64,000 bases of DNA from Bradysia coprophila (taxonomy: Eukaryota; Arthropoda; Insecta; Diptera; Sciaridae). Below the pieces are notes generated by a model. The model had not been told where the DNA came from and did not search any database. It was given only the letters and a program-made list of their open reading frames with translations. Of this stretch, positions 58,949 to 64,000 are shown piece after piece; position 1 is the first letter of the stretch; each line of letters begins with the position of its first letter. The DNA lies in assembly GCF_014529535.1 (NCBI RefSeq), contig NC_050736.1, positions 5,332,001 through 5,396,000 on the forward strand. The letters run 5' to 3'. A program made the position numbers and the translations under genes.

Positions 58949-61900
58949 CTTTGCTTGCACATTTTTGATATCTTTCGACTGAAATAAATGTCTAATTGGC
59001 TTAGACTGGTAGAAACAGATTATCGTTTGCATTGCAAGCTGGAGTTCTAAAAGTAACTGTAATGTAAAGGACACGTTACTGGCTTTACTAGAACTTACAA
59101 TTTGAAGAGATTTTTTTACCTACATTTGACTACCTTCACTGAAACGATTTAATTAGGAAGCAACTGAATTCAAACAACAAAATCAGATGTAGTTGTTACG
59201 ACTATGAAATTATCCCAAAAAATTCTGTGGTGAGACAAAAAAAACTACTTTAAATTTCGGCCATTTAATACAGTTGACTAATTTTAACTTATACAACTAT
59301 CAGATATTCAGTAATACTCGAAACAGGTCTGGCGATTGCTTCAGCTCAGAAAACTTCATGTATTCAGTAATGCTCGAAACAGATTGGTTTTGATCTGGCG
59401 ATAGCTCGAGGTCTAAAAACGTTATTTAAGTCAGGTCAAGTTGAACCTGAACCAGACGTTTATCATTTAAGCCTTGGGTTCTGATCCAGTTCAGGCTGAA
59501 CTGACAGGTTGGCTATATAAATTTCAGATTAACTTGAACCTAAGTTGAGCCCGAAACCCGATCCAATTTAGCAGCCTGAAGAGATAGCGGATTCAGGCAC
59601 AATCAGATTCAACCTGAATCCTTGAATTCGGTATCCAGAACTTAATTAAGACGACTTGAACGACCATTCAGTTGATTGGAAATTGGAGGTGTAATGTAAA
59701 TCAAGAATCGTCTTTGTGAAGCAAATTACAAAAATAATTCTCATCATTACATTGTCTGACGTAGTTATTGAAGAAAAAAATACGAAAACGAAAGGTATAA
59801 TTAAAATTAATTTAACGCGTGACTTGAGATTTTAAAACTCAACAAATTCATTTCTCGTATGCACGACACCTACCATACCATACAGTATAATATGAAATTG
59901 ATTCAATTAATATTTCAAACTCGCAATCGTAACACGCAAATTGATTTTGTAAATCCAATCCGACAATGTTCCAAACCATAAATAAATGTCATCCAATCAT
60001 AAAAGAAAATTATGTTTGAACTTTACAGAAAAACACGAAAAATGAACATCCATCAAGGAGGTTCCGTTTAATGGAATTTCAATTTTCGATGAGTGGATAA
60101 GGCACGTTTTTTTATTATGTGAATTCATGACGATATTCTCGTTGGCAAACAATTTGCACACACAAAATAAACTTTATATTCTACAGTTGCATCACGGCAC
60201 GAATGATAAAATTAAATCGCATTTTGAATGACGTTCAAAAGTGAAACTTTTGAAAAGTGAAATTTTCTTTATCTCAATTCAATGTTTGTCTATCTACACA
60301 CAAAAATTTTCTCTTCATTTATTTCCAACCAACCAATTGGTAATGTGACATTGATTAGATAAAAATATTTCAAGTAATTCGAATCCAAGTGCAATTATTA
60401 TTCTTCAAATTTATAATTGAAAGAAAATGCACCGAACTGTAGCGTAGTATAAAAGAGAGAGAAAAATAACAATTTTACAAATAGATGAGAACTGGAAAAA
60501 GAAATGTAAACCATCAACTAATTAAGATCAATCAATTTAATATACCATCAATCCAAATCAAAATTATTTTCATATTATAAATAATTAAACAATCGAATTA
60601 TATGTTCTGTGAATAATAGATATGCTCGTACCATACACGGGGTATTCGTACAATACATCAAATTAAAGTAAAGCTATAACTATAAAACCACATGTTCATC
60701 GGACAAGTCCATATTGATCTGGTGTTAGCAATACGAAAATGAAGTGGAATACAAATGCGGAAATTTCATAACTGTAGATAACTACGTTTGAATTAGACCA
60801 ACCATAACAAAAGGTAAAAAATTTAATGATTTTTTTTCTGAGATTATATTTGCCAAGAAATGATTCATAGGTTGTTTTAGTCACTAATTCAGATCAAATA
60901 CGTTATATACAGACAGATATAGAGTGTGTTAAGCATAGGACATCCTAACTATTATACAACAATGGATGCTCGATAAATCAAACAAAGGAAATAGTTTTGC
61001 GTAACTTTGTTTGAACAGAAAAAAAGCACTTATCATGCCTCGACTGTTCTGAAAGACATTGTGGTTGGTTATGAGCCAATGGTTAGCCTGGCAAATTTTG
61101 TAGTGCTTGTGTGGTCATGCCCTATCTCGACATAAAACTTTTACTTTAAGAGAATATCGTTTGTTAAAAGGACCTTTTAAAGTCAATTAAGCAAGAAAAC
61201 ATAAACTGAACCGTGGCTTTCAGATGTGACCATTGACATCGCAAAGAAAGTTTTCATTTTTAATAGCATCACACAGTTCCGACTTAATTTAATTTAAAAA
61301 GCTTGAAATAAAATTGATCTTAGGAAACGTAATGCTACATGTACACTCAGTGTATCGACGTAAATGATTAAAAAGTTACAAAACAAAACAACTGAACTTT
61401 ACTTTCTTTTTGGTTAATTATTTCATGTCTGCAATGCTTTGCTGTTTATTTTCTTCTTTCGCACATGAAATATACATCGAATGTAATGAAAACAACAGAC
61501 AAAAAAGTGATCCAAAAACACAAGCGGTGTAATATGGAAATAAATTAATGAATTGGTGGTTTTACAGGTGATTAATTAGGAGACTCACATTTCATTTTCA
61601 ATTCAATTTATTTAGCAGAAATGTAAATCGAGTTTATTTTACATCAATTGATATTGTGGTATTAATGTTCAACACGATAGAATAATTGAAATCAGTGAAT
61701 TAGAAAAAAAAACATGACTATTAGCTTCCATAAATCCGTCTTCCCAGACAAGTCTATTTATTATTTCAGTGAGGTTGTATATACCGCACTGTTTGTTATG
61801 AGAAAGAGTTTTGAGGAACAGTTTTCTTGTAGTTTATTGTACTTTTATTGTACCAATACTTATTCAATATTTATGACAAAAATCAATTACTGTATAGTAG

Positions 61901-62249
61901 GGGTGGTCGATTTTCTGTGATCGGAAATGGACAATCCAGAAAAGATTGTACTCATCCAAAGTTACTAAAAAGCGACTCAATTATTTTTTCATGATCATCT
62001 TCAGGTGGCGAAAAATTAAACTTTGAAAATTTTTGAGTAGCCGATTTTTTACAGTTCTTAGACCATATTTTACCATTCAACATATAAAACATAGCTAACG
62101 CCGACCCGTACGAAACACCTATTCGTATCAAAAGCCTTTAATGTGAAACTCTTCATTTCTCTTACTTCATTTTCTTCTCTGCTGAAAAACTATTCTCCCT
62201 TTAAAATCACTTACATTATCCACTCTTTGCCTTGTTATCATATACAACT
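58949..62249. other. AT-rich intergenic DNA
   Basis: Apart from the simple repeats at 59305-59640 nothing is recognised. Confidence 0.4.
59305..59640. repeat. Degenerate direct repeats and CCTGAA/TTCAGG-rich tract
   Basis: TATTCAGTAATACTCGAAAC recurs with one change at 59361, each followed by CTGGCGAT. From about 59430 to 59640 the motifs TTGAACCTGAACC, CAGGCTGAACTGACAGG, TTGAACCTAA and TTCAACCTGAATCC recur in both orientations. Confidence 0.5.
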
Positions 62250-63335
62250 AAATTGCCGGAGGCAATATAGACAGCCCCGTACGAAGACAAATTTCATAAA
62301 TTCCTATTTAAACAGCTATATACCGCTATATTTACCTAAATTTTCCTATAAATTACCATTTCACAGATGAATATGCTATTATATAGCTCTATATGCCTGT
62401 ATATAGCTCAATATAGCTGTATATAGGTATATATAGATGTCCATATATGGAATGCCTGAAGCACCCCACACACATAACAAATTATTTCCATGTTAACAGA
62501 AACTCTCTAAGTACCATTTTTCCCAAGATATATCACTTTTAATAAAATCCAATATGGCCGCCGGCAGCCATTTTGTTAGGAGACCGGAAATAGTACCGAC
62601 GCTTTACATTCGTTAATACCTTTCAAACAAACAAAAATTCATGAAATTCGGTCAAAATTTACTCGAGATATTGTCAAAATACACCACGTTCACTGTACTT
62701 CCGAGTAGCCAGATAAGAGCTCACTCCAAGAGACCTAGCTCACGCTCCGGAGAACATAATTTCAAAAAAAAATTTCCCCTGATTGGTACGGTCAATACCT
62801 ATCTAATAAAGCTAAAACAGACGAAATATGTTCAAATGTGGCCGACCTACAAGCAAAAACTGCTTGCCGCCCTGTGCCTGTTCCACACCAAGGGGTCTAA
62901 CTCATGAGTCGGTCATCCGATTTCCATAAACTTTTTTTTTGTCGATCGGTATTGTAAATACCTTTTATTTGACGTATCACTTACAAGTTTAACGTTTAAA
63001 TGTCCGGAGATATCTTCGAAAAACCGTAAAGCACTTATTGGGCCACAGCTCGGGAGGGGTCGATCCAAAATCACTCATCTTCGAACTTAGCCTGTCTTTT
63101 GACATTACCAATCGGGAAACAAAAGAATTTTCAAAATCGGACGCGTTTTACTCAAGTTATCGTGCAGACAGACAGACGGACGGACAGACGGACAGACAGA
63201 CGGACTTTTTTTTCGCGGATTTGGCATCTCTAGACAACCACAATAGGTTTCCCCTTACTCAGGGAGTCCAATTCGACGTGTTACAAACGTATGCGTAAAC
63301 CTATAAGACCCCAGTACTTCGTACGGGTCTAAAAA
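62250..63335 (+). mobile_element. GCCCCGTACGA repeat, copy 2, with (ACGGACAG)n
   Basis: Begins with the palindrome TTGCCGGAGGCAA, then AGCCCCGTACGAAG. It ends AGTACTTCGTACGGGTCTAA with AAAGG. An AT-rich stretch built on TATATAGCT lies at about 62315-62445. A GACAGACGGACAGAC tract at about 63165-63206 sits 130 bp before the end, as in copy 1, and is followed by a related sequence (GCGGATTTGGCATCT versus GCGGATTCGTCATCT). Confidence 0.65.
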
Positions 63336-64000
63336 GGAAGAAAAAAGTTGAAAAAGTGTATCATCAAGTTTCGCCAAGGTTCGATTTTCCAGAATTTTCA
63401 ATATGAAAAGTCGGACATTTTAGGCCAAATTATTTGGAAACTTTTCTTGGTAACTCATTTGAAAGGTACTTTTATTGAACGCTTTAAAAAGCCTTCTATT
63501 TTAGTCTTACGTTTTAGGAGATTTTTAGGAGCTTTCGTGATAAATTCATGATTGTAGAAATGCTGATAAGAAGTCTCTATTACTTGTAACATCCTTTGAT
63601 TTCCTACGTGCAAAGTATTGTTCGTTCTAGCATGTAGCAAAATTAAACTCACGTTGTATCATTCTCTTAGACTAGGTATTGAGGGGTGTCCAATTTTATC
63701 GGAAATGGATCTATCAAGAAAAATCTTAGTCTCACCCAAAGTTACCAAAAAGCTCTCAATTTTGGACACAGGACACAGGAAAAAATAGAGAAAGTTGGAT
63801 AGTCCGGTTTTGAGATGGAGAGCCAACGTTAATGCTGTTTGTCTCATCATTCAAAAATTAAAACTTTGATAAACTGTGACTAAAAGTATGTGATTGGGGT
63901 AGCTAATTTAAAAGGTAATTCCAAATGGAATTCACGACAGGAAAGCTTTCCACAATCTTTAACAATTTGATCGAATCACTGTACTGACCGATGTTTAGAA
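63336..64000. other. Intergenic DNA at window end
   Basis: Short frames on both strands; nothing recognised. Confidence 0.35.

Overview
The window is AT-rich, intron-containing insect DNA. The clearest gene is the ortholog of Drosophila nervous wreck, with the same N-terminus and the same C-terminal tail. A DUF1091 secreted-protein gene, a family greatly expanded in flies, points to Diptera, and the very high load of small inverted-repeat elements would suit a lower dipteran. The species cannot be named from the sequence.

Layout. 0.3-2.1 kb: 5'-truncated non-LTR retrotransposon of the restriction-like-endonuclease (RLE) type, + strand. 2.2-24.4 kb: gene-poor, with many short inverted-repeat elements, one decayed non-LTR fragment (about 14.7 kb) and a perfect 2 x 91 bp tandem repeat. 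24.4-30.2 kb: nwk on the - strand, eight coding exons for 1030 residues, including a 17-nt microexon and two alternative first exons. 30.5-41.3 kb: repeat cluster with three copies of a composite unit (antisense RLE-retrotransposon fragment, 5S rRNA-derived SINE-like module, hairpin element, foldback element carrying a tRNA-like block), then a 566-bp foldback element and a 1256-bp non-autonomous hAT. 42.0-42.3 kb: last two coding exons of a Cys-rich/EGF gene, - strand. 46.3-47.2 kb: complete three-exon DUF1091 gene, + strand, with a MITE in its second intron. 51.6-54.9 kb: WDR47-type WD40 gene, - strand; its 5' part is uncertain and may reach 56.9 kb. 58.3-58.9 kb: intact miniature LTR element (TRIM) with a Copia-type primer site. 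The rest is AT-rich intergenic DNA with repeats.

The host genes look functionally independent: Nwk is a membrane-remodelling F-BAR/SH3 adaptor of endocytosis and synaptic growth, WDR47 a microtubule-associated WD40 protein, and the DUF1091 and EGF proteins are secreted or cell-surface. The most unusual content is in the mobile DNA: the 5S-derived/tRNA-like composite units at 32-39 kb, a MITE family with about 15 copies in 64 kb, the TRIM, and several insertions with readable target duplications or empty sites. Exon borders were placed by eye from splice signals and reading-frame continuity; no alignment or database search was run.
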